Source of the DNA: Tretioscincus oriximinensis
Lineage: Eukaryota; Chordata; Lepidosauria; Squamata; Gymnophthalmidae
DNA: 64,000 nucleotides
Reading direction: 5' to 3'
Assembly: GCA_022410635.1 (NCBI GenBank)
Contig: JAJVDF010000193.1
Location: 744,646-808,645 of the forward strand
Shown here: positions 21,481 to 34,949 of the stretch, one piece after another
Numbering within the stretch: the stretch's first letter is position 1
How the letters are laid out: every line of letters begins with the position of its first letter
Position numbers and translations under genes: made by a program
Notes under the pieces: generated by a model
Seen by the model: only the letters and a program-made list of their open reading frames with translations
What the model was told of the DNA's origin: nothing
Databases searched by the model: none

Positions 21481-24400
21481 TAAAAACAATATAAAAACTG
21501 ATTGAAATCATTCTGAATTTTGTTTTTACTTGTAGCAAACACTGGGTTTATTACTCCTCTTTATTACTATGGCACCACTCCATTTCTTGCATGGAAAATT
21601 TGGTGACTGTCTGACGTGAACTGGCTCGTTTTAGACCACTTCAGTTAACTGATTCCTAAGATACTGACTTTCTAACTGCACTCACACTGCAGACCCATGG
21701 CTGGATGAGAACAGAATGAAGGCTACTTTACCACACATGCGCATGCCTCTTCACTGCTGCTTGCACTGAAAAAGGCCCTTCAGTGCATGTTTCTTCAAAG
21801 CACAGATTGTGTGCTCCTATGGCAGAGCCCTTCTGAAATCCTCCCCCACTGCTGCGTGCAGACGAGCGGCACAGAGGACATCCACATATGGGCAAGACAT
21901 CAGGTGAAGTCCCGTGAGAACAGGGACTCAACAGCCAATCGCACCCAGGGATGGAACTCGTGTGTGAAACTCGCACATGTACAAGTTTCCTGTGCGATTT
22001 TGGGGCCTACATGAGGGATAAATTCCAGGATCTGAGTTTCTCCCTCCCCCTAGGTCCCAATTACTTTTTCTTGGGGTGGTGGTGCCATTTTGAGTCATGT
22101 GACATCCAGTCCCACCCCTTTTTGATCACATAGAAGCCACCAGAAGTCATTGATGTCTGGGCAGAAATTTCTCCCCAGAGATGCAGGTTTCTGTGATGGG
22201 TGGGTGGGTGGAAATTGCCAACCATTGCCCACGTGAGTGGGAGGCTACTGTCCCGGTGGTTTCCATGGTTAGTCAGGTTTTGCCTATCCAAAGGCATTTA
22301 TCATAGCAGTATTAATATATGTACAGTTTTAAGAAATATAAAGGCTTATCAATGCTACCATAATACATGAGATGTGTATTATATAGGTAGTAAAACAATG
22401 AAACCAATTTTGTTACCTGTCAGAAACTGAACACTATTTGGTAAAGTTAAGCTTATTTTGTAAAAACAAAAAACCAGTCATATAAAAGAAGGAAGAAANA
22501 TGACTATCTTTCAACCCTTGTGAAACTAGTCAAAGTATTCCCTATTATCCAGAACATCTGGAGGATTAAGTAAAATGAACTAAGGTCTTTCAGCAACCAC
22601 AATAATTTTTTTTCACTTTGTAGATATAAAGAGGGATCCTACTAAATTACGGAGACTTACAATGTAGTTGAAGTAACATTCTATCATCAATTCATCCACC
22701 AATTAGTCCAAAGTACATTTTATTCTGTCCTTGTTAATTTTGGATCCTAGCTGTTAGTTGTCCCTCTTTGAGTCTGTATACTCTTGACACTTCATTAAGC
22801 AATCCCTTTAGGCTTTTCATAGAAAGTAAACTCAGGTAAATCAGTGTCTAGTAAGTCAGCAATTCATGACATTGTCTTTTAAAGTCATGAGCAAGACAAA
22901 ATTAGATTTTTCCCCCATGATGAAGCCCTTAGCCACTAGTCTGCACTATTAAATCTCCACTATAAACAAAAGGCCTGTTGTTCATTCATGACTACCATCA
23001 CTTCTTAGGGATATGATTGGTCCAGCTGAACTGCTTATACAACACATGTCAATTAGTGAGACCCATGAGGTGGAGATAGAGGCACTACGCAAGGCCAGTA
23101 CACAAGATGGTGGCTGCCATTTCAGATATGGCCTGGACATTAGAGTTGCTAGAAGCTCAACAAGAGTTTTGGGGGTTACAACCAGCTGGGGCAATCAGTG
23201 CCCATTTTACAAGGTCACAGCACAGCTCTCCATTCTGGTAGAATGGGCGGAGTTGGGCAGCTGCCTTTGGCTAGTCACTCTAGCACCTGAGATGCGCTCC
23301 TTGAACAGCAAGTTAGGAGCAAGAAGACAGAGAAAAGTACTCACCTCCCTCCTAAGCCAATTGGACAAAGATGGAAGCTATTGTCAGCACAACACCTTTC
23401 AACTTTGTTGAAGTGGCTCTGGAAGAAAGCAGGCATCCAGTACCTCTTCTGGCTCCAACCCATTCTGTTGTTTCTGCCATGCTTCCATTGCCTGCAACAT
23501 CTGCTGAAATGTTTTCTTTGGCCACAAATGTTTGTTTGTTTTAAAGGAAACTCTAAATAATGGGACAATTAAAAATAATAATAAAGGTGGGGCAGGGTCT
23601 GGAGATGAAGAAATGACTCCGATTCTTTCATATATGATGCTATTGCAGGATAAATTCTGGAATTAAGGTCTATCTGTACACTACCATAGATTACAGTAGT
23701 CAACCCTATCACATTTTGTACTCACTTAGTAAAGTGATGGTTGGGAACTGGACACAAAAATGGATCCATTACCAGATCAATGTTTATATTCCAGACTACA
23801 CAAAGCATGAAAACTGTAAGCACACATACGAGTGTTTGTGCACACACATATAGTTGTCCTTTTCAATGGCACTCCAAGAAAATATGTTCTTCAGAGCCTG
23901 CTGTGGTGACTCCAACATCAGTAGGACACTCCTGTGATGCAATTTCATGTGATACTGAAATGGGTCCTTTCACATGCCTCCCTAACCCAATTACCTAGGC
24001 CAAATAAAACAGCCATGTGCTTGGTTAGATTGACTTGGTCTAGGTTACTCTTCTGGGTTACATTCCTTCTTATAGTGAAGATAGTATTCATATTTGCATG
24101 AATAAGATATTCACTTGTCCAAACTCAAGGTTTTCCACTCTCACATTAAATAACATAATCAATCACCTACATTTATTGTTACATCATGCTACTCCCACAA
24201 TTTGGGCTTTCCAAGAATGATTCAAATAACAGTGGCAAGGTCTTTATCAATGTGGAGAGTAAAGGAGGGGTTTGCTTGTAGACTAGTTCATGTTTCCCAA
24301 CCCAGCAAACTAGGAATGAAAGTTTTCCACTGTCAGGTATTCCTATTAAGGTAATTACTTAAAGCATTCCAAATAGGCCCAGGAGACATCTTTTAGCAAT

Positions 24401-27400
24401 TATAATAGAGCTGGGCAGGTAGGTTGCGCCAGGGCTCCATAAAACAGTTGTTTTGTAAGAACTTTGCAAAAAAGGAACAGAACCTACCTCTATGATTGTG
24501 TTGATGTGCGGTTATCAGGACCGTATTTTGGATGTATGATGCCCCTGTGCAGTCATTTATTTTACCTTCCCTCAGCTAAATTTCAGCATCAATATCCATT
24601 TGTATTTGTCTACTTTTGGAATTGTCTACTTAGGGTTTTATAAAAGCAATAAAATATTAATTTTTTTTTACTACTAGCGGTATTTTGTTGCTCCCCAAAT
24701 TTTGCTGCCTGTGTTCCACATGCCTAAACACAGTTACCACACTCTAGGCACACTATGTCATGGGACCTTTGGTGAAGGTCAGGATATAATTCCCTGAACA
24801 AATAAAAAAAGTGGCCACTGCAATCCTGATCCATCTTTTGGCATTGTCTAAACTTTCAATCCTGCAAACAGAACTCCCTGTCGTTCTACGGATGCTGTCG
24901 ATAGACAATTCCTATCAATTCCAGCCAACACTGCTAATGGAAAGAAATGGCTGAATTGTAGTTTACCAACATCTGGAGTACAACACATTAATCATTCCAC
25001 TTGAAAAGAGCAACATAATGAGTGTCAATTCTAAATCATCATACAATTGATTTTACGATAATCCAGGAAGAACAATTAGAGGCAGCCTAGTTAATCAATA
25101 GTACCAGAAGGTGAATTTGACAGGAATGTTTATGTCTCTAAAATACCTTGTTTCTGTCTGAAAAACAACATCCAGGGAAGTAAACGTTTATTGCTGAAGG
25201 ATGATTCAGATTGTTCTATGACAACTGCACAAAAATTAGGCTCACTGCACTGTCATTAAACAGCCTGCCACAAATGATCGGCACAGTTGGTCCCATCCTG
25301 TGAAGAATGGTTTCAAAAAAAACTCGCAAGAGTGTAATGGTTATCTAGTAAAACAGGTAATCATATTTACCACATTTACATGTTCTTTATCATCCTCCGT
25401 TCTCCAATGGCTTACATTTTCTTCATTTCTCTTTAAAGAACTCTAAAAGCATTACTAGTTGTAATGATGCTACCAAGGCACTATGATGGATATTCTGGAT
25501 AGATGCACAGGAAATCTCATGACTTTTAGCGGGAAGGAGGTATGCAGGATGGCAATTATCTGCAAAAAATCTTGATTTTACAAGCAGCAGTCCTGAATGG
25601 AAAACCCATGATACAACACTAGCAGCCTCCAACAAACCTAAATATATTTTTCATTTGAATTTTACCCAAGGGAAAATTATGCAGCTTTTCAATGTGAACA
25701 ACAGGTAATATCACTATATGAGGTTGACATAAATGGAAGTGTTAATCCCCTTTAAACACTAAAAAGAGAGATAGGACAAAAAAAAAGGCAGACATCTGGA
25801 TATAGGCCTAGTTACTGAGAAATAGACCAGATCTCACAGTGATAAGCACATGGGGCTTAGAAACTATGGACTAATTAACATTAAACTAGTTCCCCTGCCT
25901 TATGATATGAAAGATCTGCTATGTAGTAAAAGGTGTGTGTAAAAGGTGTGTGTAAATCTTTGTTCTAAGTTACAGTGTATATCTTCTGAACAGGAATGGC
26001 TGAACATTTTTCAACTGAGATTTGCATTTCAGGGATATAGGTGTAACCACCTTGCAATCTGATACGCACATTCTTATGTGCATACTCAAATCTCATAGCA
26101 AGGAAACATACTCTACCACCTATATTCCTGCAGGACTGGAAGCTTATTTCTTTATAGGAATGTTCTACTGTCTCAGACTTCTCCTCTTCTGCTAGCATCA
26201 AAAGTAATGGGAATCTAATCCAGGGATATGTAGAGGAAGTTCCTGATCCCTACAGGCTATGGCTTTGTCTACGTGAACAGCCAACGGTGCATCTCATATC
26301 TAGCAGAGTTGGTTCTAGTTTGTCGTGGGACATTTACACTGCCTAGATTCCAAAGCAGCCCTGCAAAGCTTCTGGAACCAAGAGGAAAGTGGAATACTGC
26401 CAATAGAAATTGTATAAAGCTGGAATTCTGCATGTCAACAGAAAGTATAATTGGGAAATTGATTTGACATTATACATCAAACATTGTTCTACAATTAACT
26501 CTTCTGGAAAGGACATCTTAACATTATCTTCCTGCTCTTGGTTCACTGGGTTGCTTCTGGGGATTGCGACAGGAAATAGTATTTCCATTCTCAGGTGGCC
26601 AAAGGTAAACTTTTATCCTTTGTGTAGATGTATTGGTAGGGCTGTTTATGGATAGGTTCTTCATCCATATTAAGGGCCAACAAAGCACACTTTCCATACC
26701 CTCATGTTAATGAGGATTTTGGAGGATCTACTTAACTGCTATGATTCTGTCTGGATAAATGGAGGCTGATCTATATTAAGGGAACCATTAATACTAATCA
26801 CTGGCTGGCATGATTAAGCACATCTATCAGTATTATACCAAAGCCTCGGGCCTCTGGTTTAGAATATAACAGCATGACTCTCATGTACAGGAGTAGTGGG
26901 GATTGAACTTCATCACTGCATCATAATGCACTACTGAAATTCACCCCATCCAGGTTCCCTAGCTAGAAACATTCATTCCTAGACATTCATTCCTGAGGGG
27001 AAGGAGGCAGTCTTTCCTTACCCAGCCAGCACCTACAGGCACATAAGCCAGGAGTTAGACTGGGTCACCAGTAAAGCATCAGGCCTAAGGCCTATTGCCT
27101 CCCATTCTCCAGTTAGCACTGGCTTGATGAAAATCCTCAAGGCACGGACTTCAAGCCTTGGCTGAGGCCAAGGGGGGGATTCACCGGACAGATAAATCCC
27201 AGAGGGGAGCTTCAGTTCGGGGGTGGGGAGTTCAAGGGCAGAGGAAGGAAATGAGCCAGGCCATACCCTGGAGAAGACTTCTCCGTGAGTTGATCCAGTG
27301 AAAGGAAAGACGTTCTACCTTAGCCCAATAATTGAAAGACACACTTGTAAAACAACTGAGGCAAAAAAAAGGAGGCATCTCCTGTCATGTTCTCAGTGGC

Positions 27401-27514
27401 TTAGTGCAGAGACGGAGCTGAGGGTAGCTGGTTGCAAAGCCCTTTATAAGCAGCAACACCATCTAGCTACATTCAGTGGCAGAGCATTAAGGAGATGTAT
27501 CCCACAGTCTTTGG
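21480..27514. other. Intronic DNA, mostly featureless
   Basis: No gene is recognised. There is a GTGG-type short tandem (GGGTGGGTGGGTGG) near 22198, a diverged relative of the 2950 repeat at 24523-24685, and a hAT MITE scrap at 24950-24990. The 132-codon ORF at 23013-23411 matches nothing I know. 20570-21374, 27906-28809 and 29071-29587 likewise show nothing. Confidence 0.55.
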
Positions 27515-27905
27515 AGCGGGACCATCAGGGAATAGCTAGTAGCATGAGCTTTCATAAACTAAGCCTACTTGTTCAGATAACGTGAAGCGCCTAGGGACAG
27601 ACCTATATAGGCAAGCTGTGTGTGTGAATAGCATTAGAAATGCAAAACTATGGAAGTAATGGTGGGGTGAAGAGTTCAGTTGTTAAGGCTTTATGTGCAA
27701 ACAGAGGTGCAAAGTAATTAGAACAGCAATGAAAAGAAATACTGGATAGAAACCAAACAAGGAGTGTGAAGAACAGTTCAAGAGGTCAAGATGTTAACTG
27801 GTGTTTTAATATGCATCATGTGCCAGGAAACCTTCATCTCTATTCAACCTTCTACTTAACGGATTGGCGTTTGTTGACACAATCCAACCTTTGCATTTTT
27901 AAAAT
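27515..27905 (-). mobile_element. Old Penelope-like element 3' region
   Basis: A minus-strand, diverged PLE tail. GTAGCATGAGCTTTCATAAA near 27540 is the reverse complement of the GAAAGCTCATGC segment, and TGCCAGGAAACCTTCATCTC at ~27821 matches the end of the endonuclease-encoding region seen at 8475-8495. The frame is not intact. Confidence 0.6.
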
Positions 27906-28809
27906 AATTTGGTATGAGAAGTCAACTTTAGAGCAAAATGACACCTGTAGACATACTGTCAAAACAAACAAACAAAAATATGTATATATAGATTCAATAC
28001 CACTTAGTAATTAAGAATTGACAGCCATGTATCAGCATTTGGGTTTGAAGATATCTACACAACCTTGGGACATAAAGGACAAAAGAAGTACCGGTAGATA
28101 CTGTACTTTTATGGTTGTAAAAGCAGCACAATAAAAATATCTACAATATCAGCAGTAACTATATATGCTAAGACATCACAGTGCAAAGCAGTAGATTAAA
28201 TTCAGAAAATGACTTTCTCACACTGTCTACAAACGTCTGCCCAGAATACTGGGTTTGAGAGTAATTAAGGACTTTCAATTGGCATTAATAATAAGATGGC
28301 TAAAGGAAAGATTGTAAGATAAAAACACATAATCTGCAAATCTTCAGGAACATTTCATATTGCTATCATTAAAATAAAGCCCAAAATAAGTATTTAATAT
28401 CTATTTTGACACTCTTATTAGTTCCAGAAGCTACATTCCCACTGTCTCTTTCAAAAATGCATTGATTCAATTTGCTTTAAATGTGCATTTTCTTTCTGAT
28501 GAGATGACTAATAAACTATGTAGATTGCGGAATTAACAATTTTGTTAACAGACAACATTGCTCTGAAAAATGCAGCTATTTTATAGAGTGATGTCATGGA
28601 TGCATGTACTTTATTAGTTAATGAACATTGCATTTTATTTTCAACAGAAAAAAATAGTCTCCAGGAATGAATTATCTTCCATGTGAGAAAGGAGAAGCAG
28701 GCTGTTCCTAAAACTTGCCATTATATATTTGTGAAAATAGTTCTAACAGGTGCAAAATCTCTTTATTTTGAAACAGAACATTTCTAAAATTATACCATAT
28801 CCATCCAGT

Positions 28810-29070
28810 AAAAAAGTGTCTACAAAGCAACATAGAGGAGCCCAAATGGGTCCATCCAGCCCAGCATCCTGTCTCATGTAATGCAGATTTGCCATTAAAA
28901 ATCATGATAGGATTGCAACAGCTTTAACAGGTGTGGAAAACAGAAAAATTTGGTACCTGTTATAAGCATCATAAGCTACACGCTACCCTTCACCTGCTTT
29001 TAACTCCCTACAAATGGCCTTCAGAGGAGATATTTTAGGTCTCCTAAATTCATGTAGCCATTGATACTAG
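28810..29070 (+). repeat. Reptile interspersed repeat, diverged
   Basis: GGTCCATCCAGCCCAGCATC, CTGTCTCATGTAATGCAGAT and TTCATGTAGCCATTGATACT match the family of 1070-1440 and 30005-30460. It abuts no gene. Confidence 0.5.
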
Positions 29071-29587
29071 AAAAGGGAATGAAAGATCTTTGATTGTTCT
29101 ATCAGATTAAAAATTCATATCCTTTGTTAAATTACCGCTAAAGTGAAGACCTGACTAATCTTTCAGATTCATAAACCTGAAGGACAAGGGAGACCTTAAT
29201 CCTTAGGTCATATATGCCAGTGGACTACTCATTTGATTTGGATGCATTATAGCCCAGTTTAAGTGGCTATCAAGTATTCCAGGGGCAGCAAGCCCAGCTA
29301 AAGGAGATAAGCAGTATAAGAAAGGGAACTATTTTCAGTGGGACACAATACTTCTGTGTGAGCCCTTTCATCAGACCCCAAAGTTTATATGAGCTTTGAA
29401 GTGTACATAAATTGCATGGGTATCTTTTATGCAGTGACTGAACATGATATTAAATGCCTTAAGTGTCGTGGGTGAAAAAATATAGGAAATGCCATATACG
29501 CATTACACTTAGAGTAGTTACAACGTCTGGGGCAAGGAACACATAAAAACAATGCAGGAGTTTTATATACTAAATGAAAGTATTTAC

Positions 29588-29636
29588 CTGTTGTGAATAG
29601 GTCCTCTGAACTTTGGGTCAAATTTCCTTGGTTCAC
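29588..29636 (-). CDS. SLC44A5: SLC44 choline-transporter-like N-terminal exon
   Basis: The minus-strand reading shows an acceptor (AAATGCAG), 49 bp of coding sequence and a GTAAATA donor. The frame reads (G)EPRKFDPKFRGPIHN plus two bases of an Arg codon, and joins in phase to the exon at 10807-10880 to give GPIHNR-HCTDVLCC. SLC44A2, A4 and A5 all have a similar cytosolic stretch (G-x-P-x-K/T-Y/F-D-P-x-F-K/R-G-P-I/V-x-N-R) directly before the first membrane helix. The exon is too short to find by ORF length alone. The upstream first exon, expected to end with one base of a Gly codon, was not identified between 29637 and 64000. The 18.7 kb intron favours SLC44A5, but this is an inference. Confidence 0.8.
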
Positions 29637-30004
29637 CTGCATTTAAAATAAAATATTATAAAAACACATCATAGTAAACAAAATAATAGCTCAGGAATAA
29701 TATATAGATAAATTGTCCTAAATTATGCTTAATGAAATAAGTTAGTAGCATCTCATCAAACTTAATTTATAGTATTTGTGGAAGTGGGGTATCTTTAATC
29801 CAAAAGAAAGCAACCATGTATCAGTATCACCAATGAAGCATTACCAGTTGCTTTCACTTGAATAGTCCATTAAATTCCCAAGGGTGAGCACAAAAAGGTG
29901 ACTGTAGGAAAGCTGTAGGAAAAGGCCCGAGTAAAATCAGGGAATTGAAGAGCACCATGGAAAAAGCATCAAACACCAGAAAGTCTCATTGCTCAAAGGA
30001 GAAA

Positions 30005-30460
30005 CTTAAAAACATAACAGCCATACTGGATCAGGCCATAGCCCTTCAAGTCCAGCATTCTGTGTCACACAGAGGCTCACCAGATGCACCTGGGCAGTCT
30101 GAACAGGGGAAAGCAAAACATGCACCTGTTCATGACTCCCTGAAAATGGTATCTCAGGAGTCCTGCCTGTTGCTCCATCCTGAAGGCAACATCCAGACAT
30201 CCATCCTAGTATCCATTTATACCGTTGGTGTCCATAAACCTGTCTAGTCCTGTCTTGAAACTATCCAAGCTGTTAGCTACCACTACCTCTTCAGGAAGTA
30301 AATTCCACAGGCCGATGATCTTCTGGGTGAAAAAATGCTTTCCTTTGTCTGTTCTCACTTTTCTACCCAACAGTTTTAAGGAGTGCCCTCTACTCCTTGT
30401 GTAGTGAGATAGAGAACATTTTTCTCTATTTACCCTCTATTTAACTTGTATCCACCTGTA
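30005..30460 (+). repeat. Reptile interspersed repeat (CR1/L3-like?), best copy
   Basis: CTGGATCAGGCCATAGCCCT, GTCCAGCATTCTGTGTCACA, CTACCACTACCTCTTCAGGA, AGTAAATTCCACAGGCC and CTTTGTCTGTTCTCAC run in order. The open frame 29945-30247 is a by-product of this repeat. Confidence 0.65.
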
Positions 30461-31899
30461 TACACTATAAACTATAACCAAATACAAAGCAGGTTTCAGA
30501 TTTCCAGACCCAGTTCAATAGGAATCCTGACACTACTGGGATAAAAGGCAGGAAAAGGATCCAGACTGCAGATTGCATTGATGTTCCTCAACAATTTATT
30601 TATTTATTATTAAAAGTATATATACTTTTACTTGTATTATAATACTTTTACATCTCCTCAAGAAAGGCTCTCAGAGTAACAATGACTGTATGGCAAATAA
30701 GTTCCAATTGTGCAAAGCCCAGCACTGGAAGTGCCCTTCATGCAGGGCACACTAAACCACTCCAAAGATAGATTTCACCTTCATTCCCAGGCCGTTTGGT
30801 TGGAAAAAAAGCTCTCTCTTCCCTACTTTTAGCAAACTTTGGGTCTTTCTGGACCTCTCATAGATCCCGAACAGGATCAAGTCATTGATCTCTTCAGTCT
30901 GATTGCATGCTAGTGTGGATCAGAGAAGCTCCTCATCTAGATATTGAGAACTACCAATGTGCCAGTTCAAGCCAATACAGTACACATCTTACAGGAATGC
31001 AGAAGGCATGTTTCCTCTTTCTAGACCTGCATGTTTTTTTTTTCAGGTGGGAGGCACACGGAGAGAATGTCACCACTTTGATAGCATTGCAATCAAGGAT
31101 TGCTGAAGGTATGTTCAACTGCTGAACAATGACAGCTATCATGTGGAAATGTCCTAACTGATCCTCTTGTGAATCCTTTAATGATGAAACTAACGACCTA
31201 TTATGCCCCATTTCTGGAACACAGAGAGTTAGGTAGGCAAATCTTTTACAGTGTTATTCAATAATATAGTTATTTTAGATTGCTGGACTTCCCGTGCCAA
31301 ACTTTGAAATACATGAATATGCATAAATGAAGCATAAGTTCAAGAGAATACTAGGTTCTAAACATTCAGAACTTTGAACTGCACATTTCTTGCTTAGACA
31401 AAACTTTCTAATCAAATAAGTAATCTTTTGCACAGTATCCACAGTATTCAGTCCTAAATTATCCAGTTCACCCTTATAAGGACGCTATCTGTCTTTTTTA
31501 TGGCAGATTCATAGTGTGCTAATATTTTCACTGGAGCATTACATCCATTTCTCTTTCCAGGTCAGATACAGAAAACTCAGATTCCATCAGTATATATGAC
31601 TAGTTAGTTCAGATCCTTTAGCCTTTTGTGTATCATTTTGAACATTCTTACACTGGACAGAATCCAACATTTAAGTAAAAACTGTGCATGATCAGTTTTT
31701 TCCTTTGGTTATTTCTCAGGCTAAAAAGCAATATACTCCCCTCCCCCCCAGGAGGGACCCAATGTCATACCTGATGAAAAAGAACTGGGACCCAATTTTT
31801 CTTGGGGTGAGGGAAATAAAAACAGCGATAGCAATTACTTGGTCACCTACCCACCCACCAATACACACACATTCCAAAAACAAGATAGTCACAGACAAA
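30461..31899. other. Upstream intron, nothing recognised
   Basis: AT-rich, with a TTTA-type LINE tail near 30595 and no convincing exon. 29637-30004, 32036-34260, 34472-34949, 35173-35613 and 35790-36489 are similar. Confidence 0.55.
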
Positions 31900-32035
31900 G
31901 CTGTATTTTGCCCATGGGCTGTAATTTACTTACTTACTTATTTACTTTATTTATTTATTTTACTCCCCCTCTTCCCTCAGCTACCTTGGGCTTTATAATA
32001 ATAAAAGCAATAACAAATATTAATATCTTGTTAGT
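31900..32035 (+). repeat. Interspersed repeat with TTTA-rich middle (pair B)
   Basis: TGTATTTTGCCCATGGGCTG, (TTAC/TTTA)n, TTTTACTCCCCCTCTTCCC, ATAATAATAAAAGCAATAAC and TAATATCTT match 2950-3105. A more diverged copy is at about 24523-24685. Confidence 0.55.
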
Positions 32036-34268
32036 ACTACCAGTATCTATATTTTGCCTAAATTTTGCCCTGCTCACATATTCAAGTTCTCGTCTCAACA
32101 ATATGACATGTTTTCCAGTCCTTGGGCAAATAGATACACATTGGGTACTTTCTTCCCTCTACACATAGAAGCATTAAAGAGACAGAAAGCTGAATACAGA
32201 ACCAAAAATGGCTGATCACCAGGTCCATTTCTTGCCTACAATAAAATGTTCTACCCACAACCTTTTATTGGGAGCAGCCTTGATTTGACATAGCTCTCAA
32301 GGGCACCTTTAATAATGAAACTGAAATGTTCAAATCAATGGAAAGATGACAAGATTTTAAAAACAATTTGATTGATGTGTACTTCTGTAGCTTTGTATTG
32401 GAGCATTTCTTAACATTAGCAATTTTTCCCCATGCATTGGATGTAAATCCCACCAGATGAATGAATAAAGAATACAGATTGCAGTCCACATTTCTTTCAA
32501 CCTGCTAGCTGCAAGTCTTAATTGGAAATGTTAAAATGAAATAAGAAGCTCTATTCAAACCCTTGCGTTCCCATGTCTCATAAAATTTTTGCAGATTTAT
32601 GTCAGTTTCAATGAAGATGAAAAGTAATTTTGCAAAAACTGCTGTTTTTATTAGGGCCCAAGACTCAAGAGAGCCATGGAAAACAATAATTATGAGAAGT
32701 GCTTGAAATAAATATCCTTTCTTGTATTATGCAATTAACTTAGCAACAATCCACAAAGTCATAATTTTAATGATCTGGAATCAACAAAAGTCATTTGGGT
32801 TTTTTAGTTTTTTTTTAATGTAGGCTAGGATTTGTATCTTTCTTTATCATAAATTTTCATTATTACTTGATACCAACCTGGCATTCATTCAGCTTGACAT
32901 TCTAGTTCATAAAATTCTCCAGCCTCTAGTTTGATTTGACATTTATCTGACTGGTATCTTCCAGTAGGGGAAGAACATACTGAAGCAATATCAGTTGTTG
33001 GTCTGATCTAGAAGCCCACAACAAGCCTCCTGTACTTGGAAAGCTATTCTGGGACAGCTCCCACATTAGGAGCCAGCCTCCATGTTCTCCAAAGCCTAGG
33101 AATGAAGGTTTCTAACTTAAATTACTCTTAACACCTCATGGACCATTCCAATGATCTATTATCACCTGCTGAACAACTACTAGAAGTGGTGTAGTATTGG
33201 GGGCACAGGGATGGTTATCCTGGACACATAATTCATAGAGGCACAGAACCTCAAAAAACAAAAAGCATAGCTTCACTCTCACATAGAAAATCTCAGACTA
33301 ATGGGTGGACTACATCAGGAAACAAATACTTCAATCCAGTTGCTTTATGATGACCTATAATTGGCTTTCAATACCATTAATCATAATATACTGTTGGTGC
33401 GATTTGGGAACTTAGGAGTGATGTTCTGTTCTTATTTTTGTATAGATTTCTTAAAGTCATACTCATACTTGGGAACTTTTACCTGTATAGTGCAATATAA
33501 AAATATAAATACATAAGGGTGTGTAAGAGAGAAACAACAGCACTATTGAACAGGTTAATTTACATGCCAAGTGTACTATAAGATGGTAGAAAATTATTGG
33601 TGAAGATTCTAGGAGTGTAGTGTTCACACTCACAATATGCTTGTTGCCATCTGATGCTCCTCTGAGACCATATGAGGGCTAAGCTGTATCCTCAGCAGCA
33701 TCCTTTCCACAGGATGAGCTGATGAATTCCAGGAGTGCCCACCATATATAGGCAACTGTAAGTCAAATACATGATTATCAAGTGTCTGTTCTATACAGAC
33801 AGCGTGCTGAAACGGCCTGCTTCTAGAGCCATTTCTGGCACGACAGCTAAGATATTTTGTTTGAAATCTGAAATGTAATAACAGTTCAAAGACAGTAATT
33901 TTAGCTTGAATCTAATGTAATGCCTCTCACCTCAAAAAGGCTTTTTCATCTTTTTATGAGCAGCGATGACAGTGGCAAAATTGAGGCTTATTCTAACAGT
34001 TTTACTTATTATAGAAGACTTATTAAAAGTTCTCATTTGATTTCCTACACTCCAATACAGAACATGGCAATACTGCACGATGATACAATTTTGACTTGCA
34101 CAACTCTCAGAATATTTAATGACCCCATAGACACTAAATATTAAACTAGTTGATGCAATTAAAGAGAAGCATGCCAGTTAGGAATTGGCAACTTTAAATA
34201 AAATGACCAGGGAATTATTCTCTTAATTGCTCTCAGTCATCTGTATCTGGTACTTGGTTACCTTAAAG

Positions 34269-34463
34269 TAGGCTGACCAGATGACCCCTTTTGGGGGGGG
34301 GGGTGAAAGCCCACTTTTGGGGTGACTCCCATTTTTTTCTGAGGAAAAAACAAAAAACAAACAAAGATTTTTTGGAAAAAAAATTCCTCAGAAAAAACTG
34401 GGAGGCACCCCAAAACCAGGTTTTCAACACACACACCCCAAAAGGTGTCATCTGGCCAGCCTA
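34269..34463. mobile_element. hAT-type foldback MITE (TAGRCTGACC family)
   Basis: A 195 bp element with an exact 8 bp duplication, CCTTAAAG, at 34261-34268 and 34464-34471. Its ends are TAGGCTGACCAGATG and, inverted, TAGGCTGGCCAGATG. Both arms derive from the same terminus, each running into a CTGAGGA/TCCTCAG motif around an A/T-rich centre, making a foldback derivative of the longer 51756-52301 element. Confidence 0.8.
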
Positions 34464-34949
34464 CCTTAAAGCAACTTCCATAAACCTACAAGCAGTTGTT
34501 GTTTTCTTAAAATGCTTGAAACTGTAAACTCCTGCAGCAGAAGGCACAAGGAAGTTNTTGGAAAATATGCTTGGTAACCAAAGAACCAGTGTTGAGAGTA
34601 CAAGTTGTTTTGCAAAGAGACAGAGAAGGTACAGACGTGAAAAGAAAGGCACGCTTATATGGAACATTGAATTCATTCAGGAAGAAATGAAACACACATC
34701 TTTAACGTGGCCTTCCGTTGAAAAAAAAACCCAGCTCTCTCTTTCCTACTTTTGGGCAATGTGATTTTAATATGTTAAGTCTGATTTTACTGTTAACTAC
34801 CCCAATACCTTCAGGTATAGTGCAGTATTTATGCAAATGAATAAACAAACAAACAAATAAGCTTCAACAAGAACCACATAAATTTTAAGGTCCCTATATC
34901 TGTACCTCTCACTTATTTATATTGCTAATGGCAAAAATAGTGGGTGACT

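Larger units (their letters stand above)
10881..29587 (-). other. Intron of the SLC44-like gene (18.7 kb)
   Basis: This is the segment between the two SLC44-like exons. It is AT-rich and contains only repeats: foldback MITEs at 11690-11876 and 20390-20569, PLE insertions at 16421-16599, 19684-19855, 19882-20007 and 27515-27905, SINEs and microsatellites. No other reading frame in it has both a family motif and splice sites. Confidence 0.7.

Noticed and set aside
23013..23411. 132-codon ORF
   Set aside because: No family resemblance, no splice context, and an overlapping ORF on the other strand.
31923..31960. Possible CRISPR-like or satellite array of TTAC/TTTA units
   Set aside because: Units are simple 4 bp repeats inside a dispersed element tail, without spacers.
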